A DNA stretch of 64,000 nt from Acidiluteibacter ferrifornacis (GCF_009909615.1 NZ_WWNE01000006.1:186001-250000), one strand, 5' to 3'; positions 47,223 through 56,414 are shown, numbered from the stretch's first letter. Numbers and translations are program-made. The notes: a model not told the origin generated them from the sequence alone.

Positions 47223-48755
47223 TTACTCCCACTCTATTGTGGCAGGTGGCTTTGAGCTGATGTCATACACTACTCGATTAACCCCTTTCACTTTATTAAT
47301 AATTTCATTGGACGTTTTAGCTAGAAACTCATACGGTAAATGAACCCAATCTGCTGTCATCCCATCTGTTGATTCTACTGCTCTTAATGCCACTGCATTT
47401 TCATACGTTCGTTCATCACCCATAACTCCAACAGACTGCACCGGCAATAAGATTACTCCTGCTTGCCAAACTTTGTCGTATAAACCAGCTTTTTTCAATC
47501 CATCAATGAATACTGCATCCGCCTCTTGCAAAAGGCGTACCTTTTCTGGAGTGATGTCTCCCAATATACGAATTGCTAGCCCCGGACCGGGAAATGGGTG
47601 ACGTCCTAATAAGTTATCAGGTAAACCCAAGGCCTTACCAACTCTACGAACTTCATCTTTAAATAACAATCGTAAAGGCTCCACTATCTTCAATTTCATA
47701 AAATCAGGCAAACCTCCTACATTGTGGTGACTTTTTATGGTTGCAGATGGACCACCAGTGGCAGAAACGGACTCAATCACATCCGGATAAATAGTTCCTT
47801 GTGCCAACCAAGAGATATCAGTTAATTCATGAGCCTCATCATCAAACACTTCGATAAACACTCGTCCAATTGCTTTTCTTTTCTTTTCAGGATCAGACTC
47901 ACCAGCTAACGCCTCGTAAAAACGAGATTTAGCATCCACTCCTTTTATATTTAAACCCAAGAACTTATACTGTTCTAACACCTGCTCAAATTCGTTTTTT
48001 CTAAGCAATCCGTTATCCACAAATATGCAATACAAATTATCTCCTATTGCTTCCTTTAATAGCATCGCAGCTACTGAAGAGTCAACGCCTCCAGACAATC
48101 CAAGCACTACTTTATCGTTTCCAATTTTGTCTCGCAACTCCTGAATACTTGTTTCTGCAAAAGAAGCCGCAGTCCAGTTTTGCGAACAACCTGCTACGTT
48201 TACAATAAAATTCCTTAACAGCTCCAATCCTTCAGTAGAATGATACACTTCTGGGTGAAATTGGATGCCGTATGTATCCTCTCCTTGTATGTGATATGCA
48301 GCCACTTTCACATCTTCAGTAGATGCAATTATTTCGAAATTATCTGCTACTTGTTTAATGGTATCTCCGTGTGACATCCAAACTTGACTGTTATCAGAAA
48401 TTCCTTTCATGAATGGATTAGACTGACTAACGAAAGATAGATTAGCACGACCATACTCTCGGGTTTCAGATGGTAACACCTGACCACCAAAATGTTGAGC
48501 CATATATTGTGCACCATAACAAACACCTAGCAAAGGCATTTTTCCTTTTATATTGGTTAAGTCAATCTGAGGAGCATTCTCATCCCTTACAGAAAAAGGA
48601 CTTCCAGAAAGGATTACAGCTTTAACACTATCATCCATCTCTTTCAGATTATTAAATGGATGAATTTCGCAATATACATTTAGTTCTCTTACTCTTCTAG
48701 CAATTAACTGGGTGTACTGAGAACCAAAATCAACAATAATAATTTTTTCTACCAT
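47223..48755 (-). CDS. guaA: GMP synthase (glutamine-hydrolysing)
   Basis: Converts XMP to GMP. 510 residues: class I glutamine amidotransferase with catalytic Cys in [13 protein letters not shown] and His/Glu in [11 protein letters not shown]; the ATP pyrophosphatase P-loop is [16 protein letters not shown]; the C-terminal dimerisation domain ends PPATIEWE. The -7 box TATCTTTG (48767-48760, minus strand) ends only four nt before the ATG, which suggests a leaderless or nearly leaderless mRNA. The LysM gene follows at 2 nt. Confidence 0.96.
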   Translation of the reverse strand: MVEKIIIVDFGSQYTQLIARRVRELNVYCEIHPFNNLKEMDDSVKAVILSGSPFSVRDENAPQIDLTNIKGKMPLLGVCYGAQYMAQHFGGQVLPSETREYGRANLSFVSQSNPFMKGISDNSQVWMSHGDTIKQVADNFEIIASTEDVKVAAYHIQGEDTYGIQFHPEVYHSTEGLELLRNFIVNVAGCSQNWTAASFAETSIQELRDKIGNDKVVLGLSGGVDSSVAAMLLKEAIGDNLYCIFVDNGLLRKNEFEQVLEQYKFLGLNIKGVDAKSRFYEALAGESDPEKKRKAIGRVFIEVFDDEAHELTDISWLAQGTIYPDVIESVSATGGPSATIKSHHNVGGLPDFMKLKIVEPLRLLFKDEVRRVGKALGLPDNLLGRHPFPGPGLAIRILGDITPEKVRLLQEADAVFIDGLKKAGLYDKVWQAGVILLPVQSVGVMGDERTYENAVALRAVESTDGMTADWVHLPYEFLAKTSNEIINKVKGVNRVVYDISSKPPATIEWE

Positions 48756-48759
48756 CGGG

Positions 48760-48767
48760 CAAAGATA
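48760..48767 (-). promoter_or_regulatory. Promoter -7 box of guaA
   Basis: TATCTTTG read on the minus strand, 4 nt from the ATG; no well-spaced TTG seen. Confidence 0.4.
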
Positions 48768-48830
48768 AAATATATGATACGCCTATTTACTATATTTTTT
48801 GAAGAATTTTCAACGTTGCTATGAAGAAAA

Positions 48831-49601
48831 CTAAAGGTTGATTGTTCCTTCAAACACAAATTCCGCAGGACCAATCAGCCAAATATTTTTAAAGAAATTC
48901 CCTTCTCGCTCAAAAGAGACGTTTAACTCCCCCCCTTCCACTTTAATTTTCAAAACAGAATCTTTCCAATTATGCTTCACGGCTTGTGCCAATGTTACGG
49001 CAGTCACCCCGGTACCACAAGACAATGTTTCGTCTTCTACTCCCCTTTCGTATGTTCGCACCTGCACTCCTTCCGGCAATTCTTTTACAAAATTCACATT
49101 GGTTCCTTTTGCTTTAAAACGCTCATTATATCGGATTGAATGTGCCTCATTTATAATATTTAATGCCGACAGATCCTCTTTCCAAATTATATAATGCGGA
49201 GATCCAGTGTTTATAAACATATAATCTTTCCCAATTTCCACATCAGACACATCACCCATCTTAGTGTAATATAGTTGATTTTCTGATTTCCCAGTATGCT
49301 CGCCATCAATAGCAACAAAATTTGCTTGGTGCTCATAAATTCCTAGAAATTCTGCAAACGCTAAAGCACAGCGACTTCCATTCCCGCAAAAGCTCTGGCT
49401 ACCATCTGAATTGTAATACACCATTTCAAAATCCATTTTTTCATGGTTTCGAATTAATATAACTCCATCTGCTCCTATACCAAATCGCCTATTACACAAT
49501 TGTTGGATTTGTTGAGCTGATAAATGATGTCTATTTTCACGATCATCGATCATTACAAAATCGTTTCCAGTGCCTTGGTATTTATAAAATTTTAACTGCA
49601 T
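48831..49601 (-). CDS. dapF: Diaminopimelate epimerase
   Basis: Converts LL- to meso-diaminopimelate for lysine and peptidoglycan synthesis. 256 residues from the ATG at 49601 (MQLKFYKYQGTGNDFVMIDD); the frame upstream to 49631 adds ten unrelated residues. The two catalytic cysteines lie in FCGNGSRCALAF and LSCGTGVTAVTLA. Length normal. It has its own promoter (49629-49658) and is separated from guaA by 75 nt. Confidence 0.95.
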   Translation of the reverse strand: MQLKFYKYQGTGNDFVMIDDRENRHHLSAQQIQQLCNRRFGIGADGVILIRNHEKMDFEMVYYNSDGSQSFCGNGSRCALAFAEFLGIYEHQANFVAIDGEHTGKSENQLYYTKMGDVSDVEIGKDYMFINTGSPHYIIWKEDLSALNIINEAHSIRYNERFKAKGTNVNFVKELPEGVQVRTYERGVEDETLSCGTGVTAVTLAQAVKHNWKDSVLKIKVEGGELNVSFEREGNFFKNIWLIGPAEFVFEGTINL

Positions 49602-49628
49602 AAAAAGGGAATTAAATCTATTTAACAG

Positions 49629-49658
49629 CAAAGATACTGACTAATTCTAGGTTAACAA
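49629..49658 (-). promoter_or_regulatory. Promoter of dapF
   Basis: Minus strand TTG (49658-49656), 19-nt spacer, TATCTTTG (49636-49629), ending 27 nt before the ATG. Confidence 0.65.
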
Positions 49659-49699
49659 TTTTTAACGGCAGTTGCCTAATTTTGGTGCACTTACAGCGT

Positions 49700-49707
49700 T
49701 AAATTTG
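49700..49707 (+). promoter_or_regulatory. Promoter -7 box of the HtrA gene
   Basis: TAAATTTG, 28 nt before the ATG; TTG triplets lie at 15- or 25-nt spacing, so the -33 element is uncertain. Confidence 0.4.
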
Positions 49708-49735
49708 GGATTATCAAAATCAAAAAACACATACT

Positions 49736-51199
49736 ATGAGAAAAATTATTTTAGTTTTTATTGCAGCCATGTTAGGAGGTATTACTTCTATCGGGATGTA
49801 CAAGATTTTTGAAGACAACACCGAAGTTAGTGCCGCTAATGATGAAAAAATGGCAACCAAATTAGTAAACCTAGTTGGAGGAGCACCTGAAATGGGTGTT
49901 GATTATGTTACTGCTGCCGAATTAACCGTTCATGCCGTTGTTCACGTGAAGACTGAAGGAACTAGAGAGTTAACTCAATATGCATTTGATCCCTTTAGAG
50001 AGTTATTTTACGGAAACGGTAATATCGAGAAAAAATATTCTCAGCCCATCAAAGGAGCAGGATCTGGTGTTATAATTTCTAGCGATGGATACATTGTTAC
50101 CAACAATCACGTGGTAGAAAACTCAAACAAGATTAATATCACCCTCAACAACAGTAGGACTTATGAGGCTAAAGTCGTAGGATTGGATCCTACAACAGAC
50201 ATTGCTCTTTTGAAAATTGATGGGAAAGACCTACCTACGGTTGATTTTGCTAACTCTGATGAAACCAGAGTTGGTGAATGGGTATTGGCAGTAGGTAATC
50301 CTTTTAATTTAACCTCAACGGTTACAGCAGGTATTATCTCTGCAAAAGGTAGAGATATTAATATTTTAGGTAATGATCCGTATACAGGAGCATCCTCTAT
50401 TGAATCATTTATACAGACAGACGCAGCAGTAAACCCTGGAAATAGCGGAGGAGCTCTAGTAAACACCAAAGGGGAACTTGTAGGTATTAACGCGGCCATA
50501 CAGTCCAATACAGGCTCATATACTGGATACTCTTTTGCAATTCCTTCCAACATAGTAAAAAAAGTGGTAGCCGATTTAAAAGAATTCGGCTCTGTTCAAA
50601 GAGCTTACATAGGAATAAACATTAGAGATATCGATGAAAACCTTGCTAAAGAAAAAGACATTGAAGACAGAAATGGAATTTATGTTGCGGGATTAGCAGA
50701 TAAAGGTTCTGCTAAAGCAGCAGGTATTAAGGAAGGAGACATCATCAAAAAGGTTGACGGTGCGACTGTGATTAATGTACCAGCATTACAAGAGAAACTA
50801 GGTCAAAAAAGACCTGGAGATAAAGTAAACCTAACCTTATTAAGAGATGGTGAGCTAATTACCAAACAAGTAACTTTAAAAAACATTGAAGGGAATACAG
50901 ATATTATTAAAAATGATTCTAAAGAACTGTTCCGAACACTTGGAGTAAAATTAAAAGATTTAGAGAAAGAGGAATTGAAAAAATTAGACATTTCCTCTGG
51001 AGTTCAAGTGGAAGAAGTATTAACCGGAAAATTTAGAAATGCAGGAATAGGCAAAGGCTTCATTATTCTAAAAGTGGACAATGAAGAAGTCAAATCTATT
51101 GAGGATTTTTCAAAAATCATGAAAGATAAAAGCGGTGGAGTTTTACTAGAAGGAATTTATCCAACAGGACAACGCGCTTATTATGGTTTGGGATTATAA
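49736..51199 (+). CDS. HtrA/DegP-like periplasmic serine protease
   Basis: 487 residues. An N-terminal hydrophobic segment (2-22) acts as signal or anchor. The trypsin-like domain has His125 (VTNNHVV), Asp155 (TTDIALLKI) and Ser237 (GNSGGALV) as catalytic triad. One clear PDZ domain follows (AYIGINIRDIDENLAKE, GIKEGDIIKKVDG) and a second, degenerate PDZ near the C-terminus ends RAYYGLGL. The family degrades and refolds misfolded envelope proteins. A hairpin terminator lies at 51224. Confidence 0.93.
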   Translation: MRKIILVFIAAMLGGITSIGMYKIFEDNTEVSAANDEKMATKLVNLVGGAPEMGVDYVTAAELTVHAVVHVKTEGTRELTQYAFDPFRELFYGNGNIEKKYSQPIKGAGSGVIISSDGYIVTNNHVVENSNKINITLNNSRTYEAKVVGLDPTTDIALLKIDGKDLPTVDFANSDETRVGEWVLAVGNPFNLTSTVTAGIISAKGRDINILGNDPYTGASSIESFIQTDAAVNPGNSGGALVNTKGELVGINAAIQSNTGSYTGYSFAIPSNIVKKVVADLKEFGSVQRAYIGINIRDIDENLAKEKDIEDRNGIYVAGLADKGSAKAAGIKEGDIIKKVDGATVINVPALQEKLGQKRPGDKVNLTLLRDGELITKQVTLKNIEGNTDIIKNDSKELFRTLGVKLKDLEKEELKKLDISSGVQVEEVLTGKFRNAGIGKGFIILKVDNEEVKSIEDFSKIMKDKSGGVLLEGIYPTGQRAYYGLGL

Positions 51200-51223
51200 G
51201 TAGTTGGTTATTTGGTTTGAGAA

Positions 51224-51258
51224 GCGGGAGTTCATTTCAAAATGGCTCCCGTTTTTTA
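51224..51258 (+). terminator. Terminator after the HtrA gene
   Basis: Stem CGGGAG/CTCCCG with inner CATTT/AAATG pairs, followed by a T-run (GTTTTTTATT). Confidence 0.8.
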
Positions 51259-51301
51259 TTTGATAGTAGCATTTAGTAATCACATTGAAAACTACGATTT
51301 C

Positions 51302-51429
51302 GCTAATGGTTTGCTGCTTACCCAATACATCGTACAATTCAAAGGTCACGTTTTTTGGGTTGAATTAACTTCATCCATGTGTTCTTTTGGCTTGAACCAT
51401 AATGAACCAAAAGTTCAAGTCTTTGAGTT
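51302..51429 (-). pseudogene. Frameshifted relic of a T9SS sorting-domain gene (repeat copy A)
   Basis: 128 nt that align with 53574-53700 (copy B) at about 93% identity, with eight or so substitutions and one single-base insertion in a T-run. Read on the minus strand it gives ELLVHYGSSQKN then MKLIQPK; after the extra base the frame must shift to continue NVTFELYDVLGKQQTIS, the T9SS sorting-domain core. Without the shift it stops at once. Beyond TIS the homology ends. It is therefore a decayed fragment, not a functional gene. Confidence 0.7.
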
Positions 51430-51662
51430 CCCTTCTGCTGATTCCTTCCTAAAGTCTAAGACCTTCGTCGGATCTCCTCAATTCTTCGGAGCTAGACGAA
51501 CTTTCTAAGACTTTAATTCAAAATCCTTGAAGGATCCTCAAGGACTAATTCTCAATGGACATTTGAAAAAAAAATGTTTTTTCTACTTTTGACTTTGTCA
51601 TCTTGAGCATTTCGGCTACGCTCAACACAAGCTTTAGTCGAAAGAGTCAAATAAATTATCAC

Positions 51663-53453
51663 CTACTTCCACACACTCAACTTTCCTTTGTATGTCTCTC
51701 CATCGTGCTTGATGAGGTAAAAATAAACTCCTGCTGCAGCATTATTTCCCTCCCAAGAAGGGCTATTTTTCCATTGCGCCACTTCCATTCCCCATGTATT
51801 GAAAATAGTAATGTCTATCGGTAAGCCTTTGGTGTTGCCAATTATCCATGTGTCGTTATCTCCATCGCCGTTGGGCGTAAAAAAGGAAGGGATAATTAAC
51901 GCACAAGGGTCTGCAATGACTTCTATTTTACTTCTTTCTTCCGCTTTACAACCATCAATTTCCGTTTCTAAATAGAACGTCTGATTGTTATTGACTTTAA
52001 AGCGATAAAAATAGCCTTGATAAAAAGGGGTAGATGCCGAAGGAGTGTTGTACCAATTAATGGTAGAAATGGATGCTGAAAACTGAGGGACAATTGTCTC
52101 AGTGATGTTTTGACAATAATTTACTGTGCTGTCTTTTAGCACCGATGGTTGATGTTGAAGAATTTTAAAGGGATCTGAAAATAGGGTGTTACAAACGCTT
52201 AACCGATAATACATCGGACTAGCTGTAGGAATGTGATTGGCTGTATCGCCAGCAATGAGGTTAGACCACACAACTGCATCAGTACTGTATTGCCATTGGG
52301 CATTTCCATTGGAGTTATTTCTCACCAATTGAATGGATTCTCCTTTACAAATGGTATCTGCTGAAATAGTAACATCATCCATTTGGTGGTTGGGCACAAA
52401 AGCAGTATCCCATTGATTGTTGGCGCTCACTTCATCCCGATTAAAGGTGGCGGTTACGCTCAACTCATAATTGGCGCCCAAAGTAGTAAAATCCAACCCT
52501 TGCAATGGAATTTTTGCGGTATTCCCTCCAAACAATGCTTCTGTAGGAATGGGATTGTAACTATTGGAATTTACTTCCTGTTGTATTGTTTGCACCACAA
52601 ACCCATTGCGTTTGACAGTAGTAGTTATGTGCAAGGTATCTCTTGTAAAATCCAACCATTCTTCACCTGTATTGGTGTAATGGAGCGTGGCATCTACAGG
52701 GCTGGTATAGCACAAAGCACTATCTAACTGCACCCCAATACTGCCATCATAACTCAACGGCAATGTAGCACAACTCCCTAAATAGAGGTTGTCTATGAAA
52801 TAGTAAGTGCCGAAAAATTGATAATTATCCCTATTGTAACCCATATAGAGGGTATCAATACCAGTGGTGTCATTAAAATTTCCCATAGTCAATACCTTTT
52901 CTCCTCCCACTGCTTTGTAGGTATGGTTGTAAACTGCCCAATTTTTAGTTTCAGTGATGTAATTGCTTGGAGAAACAACGATTTGAGGCGTATAAGGTAG
53001 ATTGTAGCTAGAATTAGACGAAACTCGATTATTAGACAAATAAATTCCCAATTGATTGCGAGAAGCATGGGAAAATGAATCAGGAAGATTGACATGAATC
53101 CGAAAGCAATAAATAGAATCAGCCATTAACGACTGATTCAAATCTGTTTGGATATAATCTCGAAGAGGTTTCCAAGAATGATATAAAAAATACATTGTAA
53201 TACCCAAATACTTATTACCCTCTTGAGCATATTGGTAACCAAAAGCACTTTGTGGCACTGTCCAATATTTATCGTGATATTCATTGTAATATTCCGGTTG
53301 CCTATTTACTCCCCCAGCTAAACGCCATTGGTCAGGTAAGTAATAACTCCATCCAGTTTTTGAAGTATCTTCAAAAGAAGGATTGGGGATTAAATTTTGG
53401 GCGGTGCATTGCACCGCCCAAAACAAAATAATAAGGGTTAAACTTAGTTTCAA
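51663..53453 (-). CDS. Secreted protein with T9SS type B (gliding-associated) C-terminal signal
   Basis: 596 residues. The start is TTG at 53453, directly after the TAA that ends the upstream fragment; the signal peptide (LSLTLIILFWAVQCTAQ) begins here, and no ATG is available. The mature N-terminus NLIPNPSFEDTSKTGWSYYL resembles carbohydrate-binding-like heads of Bacteroidota surface proteins. The C-terminal domain from IIPSFFTPNGDGDNDTW to KGKLSVWK is the gliding-motility-associated type B signal. Beta-rich Ig-like modules lie between. It is predicted to be exported by the T9SS. Flanked by 128-bp direct repeats, and its base composition looks richer in GC than its neighbours. Confidence 0.82.
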   Translation of the reverse strand: MKLSLTLIILFWAVQCTAQNLIPNPSFEDTSKTGWSYYLPDQWRLAGGVNRQPEYYNEYHDKYWTVPQSAFGYQYAQEGNKYLGITMYFLYHSWKPLRDYIQTDLNQSLMADSIYCFRIHVNLPDSFSHASRNQLGIYLSNNRVSSNSSYNLPYTPQIVVSPSNYITETKNWAVYNHTYKAVGGEKVLTMGNFNDTTGIDTLYMGYNRDNYQFFGTYYFIDNLYLGSCATLPLSYDGSIGVQLDSALCYTSPVDATLHYTNTGEEWLDFTRDTLHITTTVKRNGFVVQTIQQEVNSNSYNPIPTEALFGGNTAKIPLQGLDFTTLGANYELSVTATFNRDEVSANNQWDTAFVPNHQMDDVTISADTICKGESIQLVRNNSNGNAQWQYSTDAVVWSNLIAGDTANHIPTASPMYYRLSVCNTLFSDPFKILQHQPSVLKDSTVNYCQNITETIVPQFSASISTINWYNTPSASTPFYQGYFYRFKVNNNQTFYLETEIDGCKAEERSKIEVIADPCALIIPSFFTPNGDGDNDTWIIGNTKGLPIDITIFNTWGMEVAQWKNSPSWEGNNAAAGVYFYLIKHDGETYKGKLSVWK

Positions 53454-53708
53454 TTATTCAATGATTAGTTTACCGCTTTCACTAGCAGCATCGTTAACAA
53501 GTAGACGGTAAAAATAAATGCCAGGTTGTACGTTACTCAATTTAATTTGGTGCTGATTGGTTGCGTTCAAACGGCTAATGGTTTGTTGCTTGCCCAATAC
53601 ATCGTACAATTCAAAAGTAACGTTTTTAGGTTGAATTAACTTCATCCTTATGTTCTTTTGGCTTGAACCAAAATGAACCAAAAGTTCAAGTCTTTGAGTT
53701 TTCTTCAT
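53454..53708 (-). pseudogene. Orphan T9SS type A sorting-domain fragment (contains repeat copy B)
   Basis: 84 codons with an ATG at 53708 but no signal peptide. It reads KLIQPKNVTFELYDVLGKQ and ends NVQPGIYFYRLLVNDAASES then GKLIIE, which is the strand-rich end of a T9SS type A sorting domain with no cargo domain in front. A sorting signal without an export signal cannot work as a T9SS substrate, so I read it as a gene remnant. The first 25 codons lie in repeated sequence with GAACCAAAAG/CTTTTGG motifs. A small protein with a new role is possible but less likely. Confidence 0.55.
53574..53700. repeat. Direct repeat copy B, partner of 51302-51429
   Basis: 127 nt, about 93% identical to copy A at 51302-51429, same orientation, one indel. 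The pair flanks the type B cargo gene. The right part contains a GAACCAAAAG/CTTTTGG inverted motif. Confidence 0.8.
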
Positions 53709-54007
53709 CGACTATTTATGCCAAAAAAAGTTGTTCTTTATAAAAGTTAATGTGGATTGCCCTTTTTAAAATTTCTCTTTGATATCTAAAATCAGTTCTT
53801 TTCAGAGACCACAAAGTCTATATAAATCGAACATCTCTATTCATCGATTTACTTCCTAATAATATGGGAAGATTGAAACACCAAATCATTAAGATATTCT
53901 TTCATTGATAAAAAGGACTATAGACTAATTGAAGCAATATTGATTTAATCTAAGTAAAAAAGGTACATTTGCATTCCCGATTTTTAGGGCAAATCAAACT
54001 TTATTGA
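53709..54007. other. Intergenic region before rpoD
   Basis: About 300 nt of AT-rich sequence. It contains the rpoD promoter (53940-53971). No other gene, RNA or repeat was recognised. Confidence 0.55.
53940..53971 (+). promoter_or_regulatory. Promoter of rpoD
   Basis: TTG (53940-53942), a 21-nt spacer and TACATTTG (53964-53971), a strong match to the Bacteroidota consensus, with the ATG 37 nt downstream. Confidence 0.7.
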
Positions 54008-54871
54008 ATGCGTCAGCTAAAGATAACCAAGTCTATAACTAACAGAGAAAGTGCCTCTTTAGAAAAATATCTTCAAGATATATCAAAAGAAGGCCTTATA
54101 AGTGCTGAAGAAGAAGTCGAACTAGCAGTTCGAATTCGGGAAGGAGACCAAATCGCATTGGATAAGCTTGTAAAAGCTAACTTACGATTTGTCGTTTCAG
54201 TTTCAAAGCAATATCAAAACCAAGGGTTAACTCTTCCCGATTTAATCAACGAAGGAAACCTGGGATTGATTAAAGCTGCTCAAAAATTCGATGAAACTAG
54301 AGGGTTTAAGTTCATTTCTTATGCCGTTTGGTGGATTAGGCAATCTATTTTGCAAGCTATAGCGGATCAATCTAGAATTGTAAGATTGCCACTTAATCAA
54401 GTGGGATCAATCAATAAAATAAGAAAAGCGTTTTCGCAATTAGAACAAGAGTTTGAGCGACCTCCGACAGCAGATGAATTAGCGAATATTCTAGAACTTC
54501 CAGAAGACAAAATCGAAGAATCGATGAAAGTATCTGGTAGAAGCGTATCAGTAGATGCTCCTTTTAGCGAAGGTGAGGACGGTACATTGTTGGATGTTTT
54601 ACAAGATTTCGATTGTTTAAGTTCTGATAACTTATTGATGAACGAGTCATTGTGTAATGAGGTAGAAAGAAGTTTAGCAACATTGACTGCAAGAGAACGA
54701 GAAATCTTGAAATTGTTTTACGGTATCAACTGTAAACATTGCTTATCCTTAGAAGAAATTGGTGAACGGTTTGAATTAACTAGAGAACGAGTAAGACAGA
54801 TTAAAGAAAAAGCGATAAATAAATTAAAGCACACCTCAAGAAGCAACTTATTAAAGGACTACTTGGGTTAA
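54008..54871 (+). CDS. rpoD: Primary-type sigma-70 factor RpoD
   Basis: 287 residues, the short Bacteroidota form that begins [20 protein letters not shown] and lacks the long N-terminal region 1.1 of E. coli. Region 2 has [36 protein letters not shown]; region 3 has [16 protein letters not shown]; region 4 has [20 protein letters not shown] then [18 protein letters not shown]. It directs the RNA polymerase to TTG/TAnnTTTG promoters. A CKHC (residues 242-245) sits in the loop before region 4.2, where relatives vary. Whether this is the only copy of the primary sigma factor cannot be told here. Strong own promoter. Confidence 0.93.
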   Translation: MRQLKITKSITNRESASLEKYLQDISKEGLISAEEEVELAVRIREGDQIALDKLVKANLRFVVSVSKQYQNQGLTLPDLINEGNLGLIKAAQKFDETRGFKFISYAVWWIRQSILQAIADQSRIVRLPLNQVGSINKIRKAFSQLEQEFERPPTADELANILELPEDKIEESMKVSGRSVSVDAPFSEGEDGTLLDVLQDFDCLSSDNLLMNESLCNEVERSLATLTAREREILKLFYGINCKHCLSLEEIGERFELTRERVRQIKEKAINKLKHTSRSNLLKDYLG

Positions 54872-54921
54872 TTAAGGAATGGAAATAATTTTTTCACATA
54901 TACAAATCTAACATATTAATT

Positions 54922-56394
54922 ATGAGCACAGAAATGAGAAAACCTGTGGTTACAAGTGAATTTGAAAGCGAATTGAATAACTGGATCGACCACAAAATGC
55001 AGGCGGTAGAGTTAATCAACTCAATTGGTAGTTTGCTTTATAACAAATCAGTAGAATTGGTATTATTCCGTCACACTTTAGTTGATGAAAGTGTTTCTGA
55101 AGTATTAAAATTGCACAACACCACTCAAAACTTTACCAACAGCAAGGTAAGTATTTACGAGACCAACGAGTTAGCTAAAGAGCTTTTAAAATTAGACTTA
55201 GCTCCATCTAAAATCGACATTGGTAAGTTAGCAAGTGAGTGGCTGGCCGAAGAAGAAAACTTCGCTACTAAATCAGACTTCATAGCTAATAAGTTGGAAG
55301 GTATGATTGGCCAAGAGAAGAGTCAATTGGAGCCAAGAGATGTCATTCTTTATGGATTCGGTAGAATTGGAAGAATTGCTGCCAGAGAATTGATTAAACA
55401 AGCTGGTAAGGGTCAGCAATTGAGGCTAAGAGCTATTGTAACAAGAGGAGACAATGAGGCCGCGTTAGAAAAAAGAGCAGCATTGTTAAGAAATGACTCT
55501 GTTCACGGCGCATTCCAAGGAATTGTTGAAGTAGATACTGCTGAACGGACAATGACTGTAAATGGTCAAGTCATTCAAATGATCAACGGAAACAATCCAG
55601 ATGAGATTGATTATACAGCTTACGGAATAAACAATGCATTAGTCATTGACAATACGGGTGTATTTAAAGATAGAACCGCATTGAGCAGACACTTGAAATC
55701 TAAAGGAGTTGAACGTGTAATTTTAACTGCTCCAGGAAAAGAGATTCCAAATATTGTATACGGTGTAAATCAAGGTGAAACTGACATCGAAAAGGAAAAT
55801 ATCTATTCTGCAGCTTCTTGTACCACTAATGCAATTGTACCGGTATTAAAAGTTATTGAAGATAAATTTAAAATCGAAAAAGGCCACATCGAAACTGTAC
55901 ATGCTTATACCAATGACCAAAACTTATTGGACAATATGCATAAAAGCACTCGAAGAGGTCGTTCTGCTGCAATCAATATGGTAATTACTGAAACTGGTGC
56001 TGGAAAGGCGGTAACGAAAGTTTTACCTCAGTTGCAAGACAAATTAACGGCTAATGCAGTGCGTGTTCCTACTCCAAATGGCTCATTAGCGATTATGAAC
56101 CTTTCTTTGAAAACGGAAACTTCTTTCGAAGAAGTTAATGAAGTGATGAGAAATGCAGCATTAGAAGGTAGTTTAGTGAATCAGATTTACTACTCTGTTG
56201 ACCCAGAATTAGTTTCTTCTGATATCGTAGGAAACTCATGCTGTTCAGTGTTTGATAGTCCTGCTACAATTGTTTCACCAGACAAGAAGAATGTAGTTCT
56301 TTATGTATGGTATGACAATGAATTTGGATACACGAAACAAGTTATTCGTTTAGCGAAACACGTTTCTAAGGTAAGAAGATTAATCTATTACTAG
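54922..56394 (+). CDS. Long-form glyceraldehyde-3-phosphate dehydrogenase
   Basis: 490 residues, about 150 longer than classical GapA. Residues 1-138 form an alpha-helical extension; the NAD Rossmann start VILYGFGRIGRIAARELI is at 141-158, and the catalytic Cys300 lies in SAASCTTNAIVP, with ETVHAYTNDQNLLD after it. This long class is typical of Bacteroidota and some gamma-proteobacteria. It oxidises G3P in glycolysis or works in the reverse direction in gluconeogenesis; the direction is not readable. Start follows rpoD by 50 nt; terminator at 56415. Confidence 0.92.
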   Translation: MSTEMRKPVVTSEFESELNNWIDHKMQAVELINSIGSLLYNKSVELVLFRHTLVDESVSEVLKLHNTTQNFTNSKVSIYETNELAKELLKLDLAPSKIDIGKLASEWLAEEENFATKSDFIANKLEGMIGQEKSQLEPRDVILYGFGRIGRIAARELIKQAGKGQQLRLRAIVTRGDNEAALEKRAALLRNDSVHGAFQGIVEVDTAERTMTVNGQVIQMINGNNPDEIDYTAYGINNALVIDNTGVFKDRTALSRHLKSKGVERVILTAPGKEIPNIVYGVNQGETDIEKENIYSAASCTTNAIVPVLKVIEDKFKIEKGHIETVHAYTNDQNLLDNMHKSTRRGRSAAINMVITETGAGKAVTKVLPQLQDKLTANAVRVPTPNGSLAIMNLSLKTETSFEEVNEVMRNAALEGSLVNQIYYSVDPELVSSDIVGNSCCSVFDSPATIVSPDKKNVVLYVWYDNEFGYTKQVIRLAKHVSKVRRLIYY

Positions 56395-56414
56395 TAGATT
56401 ATCCACATAGAAAG

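Larger units (their letters stand above)
51200..51662. other. Repeat- and palindrome-rich intergenic region
   Basis: 463 nt between the HtrA and T9SS type B genes. It holds the HtrA terminator, repeat copy A, an imperfect inverted repeat with roughly 20-nt arms (51451-51469 and 51495-51514), and a near-perfect palindrome centred on GGATCC (51524-51544). No intact gene was found; short open frames on the plus strand here (51242-51508) have no features of a protein. It resembles the repeat-rich intergenic spacers of Bacteroidota chromosomes. Confidence 0.6.

Noticed and set aside
51242-51508. Plus-strand 88-codon frame in the repeat region
   Set aside because: It covers a terminator, the relic of a minus-strand gene and palindromes; the translation has no domain-like pattern.
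52383-52727. 114-codon plus-strand frame inside the type B cargo gene
   Set aside because: Antisense shadow; the minus-strand frame has a signal peptide and a sorting domain.
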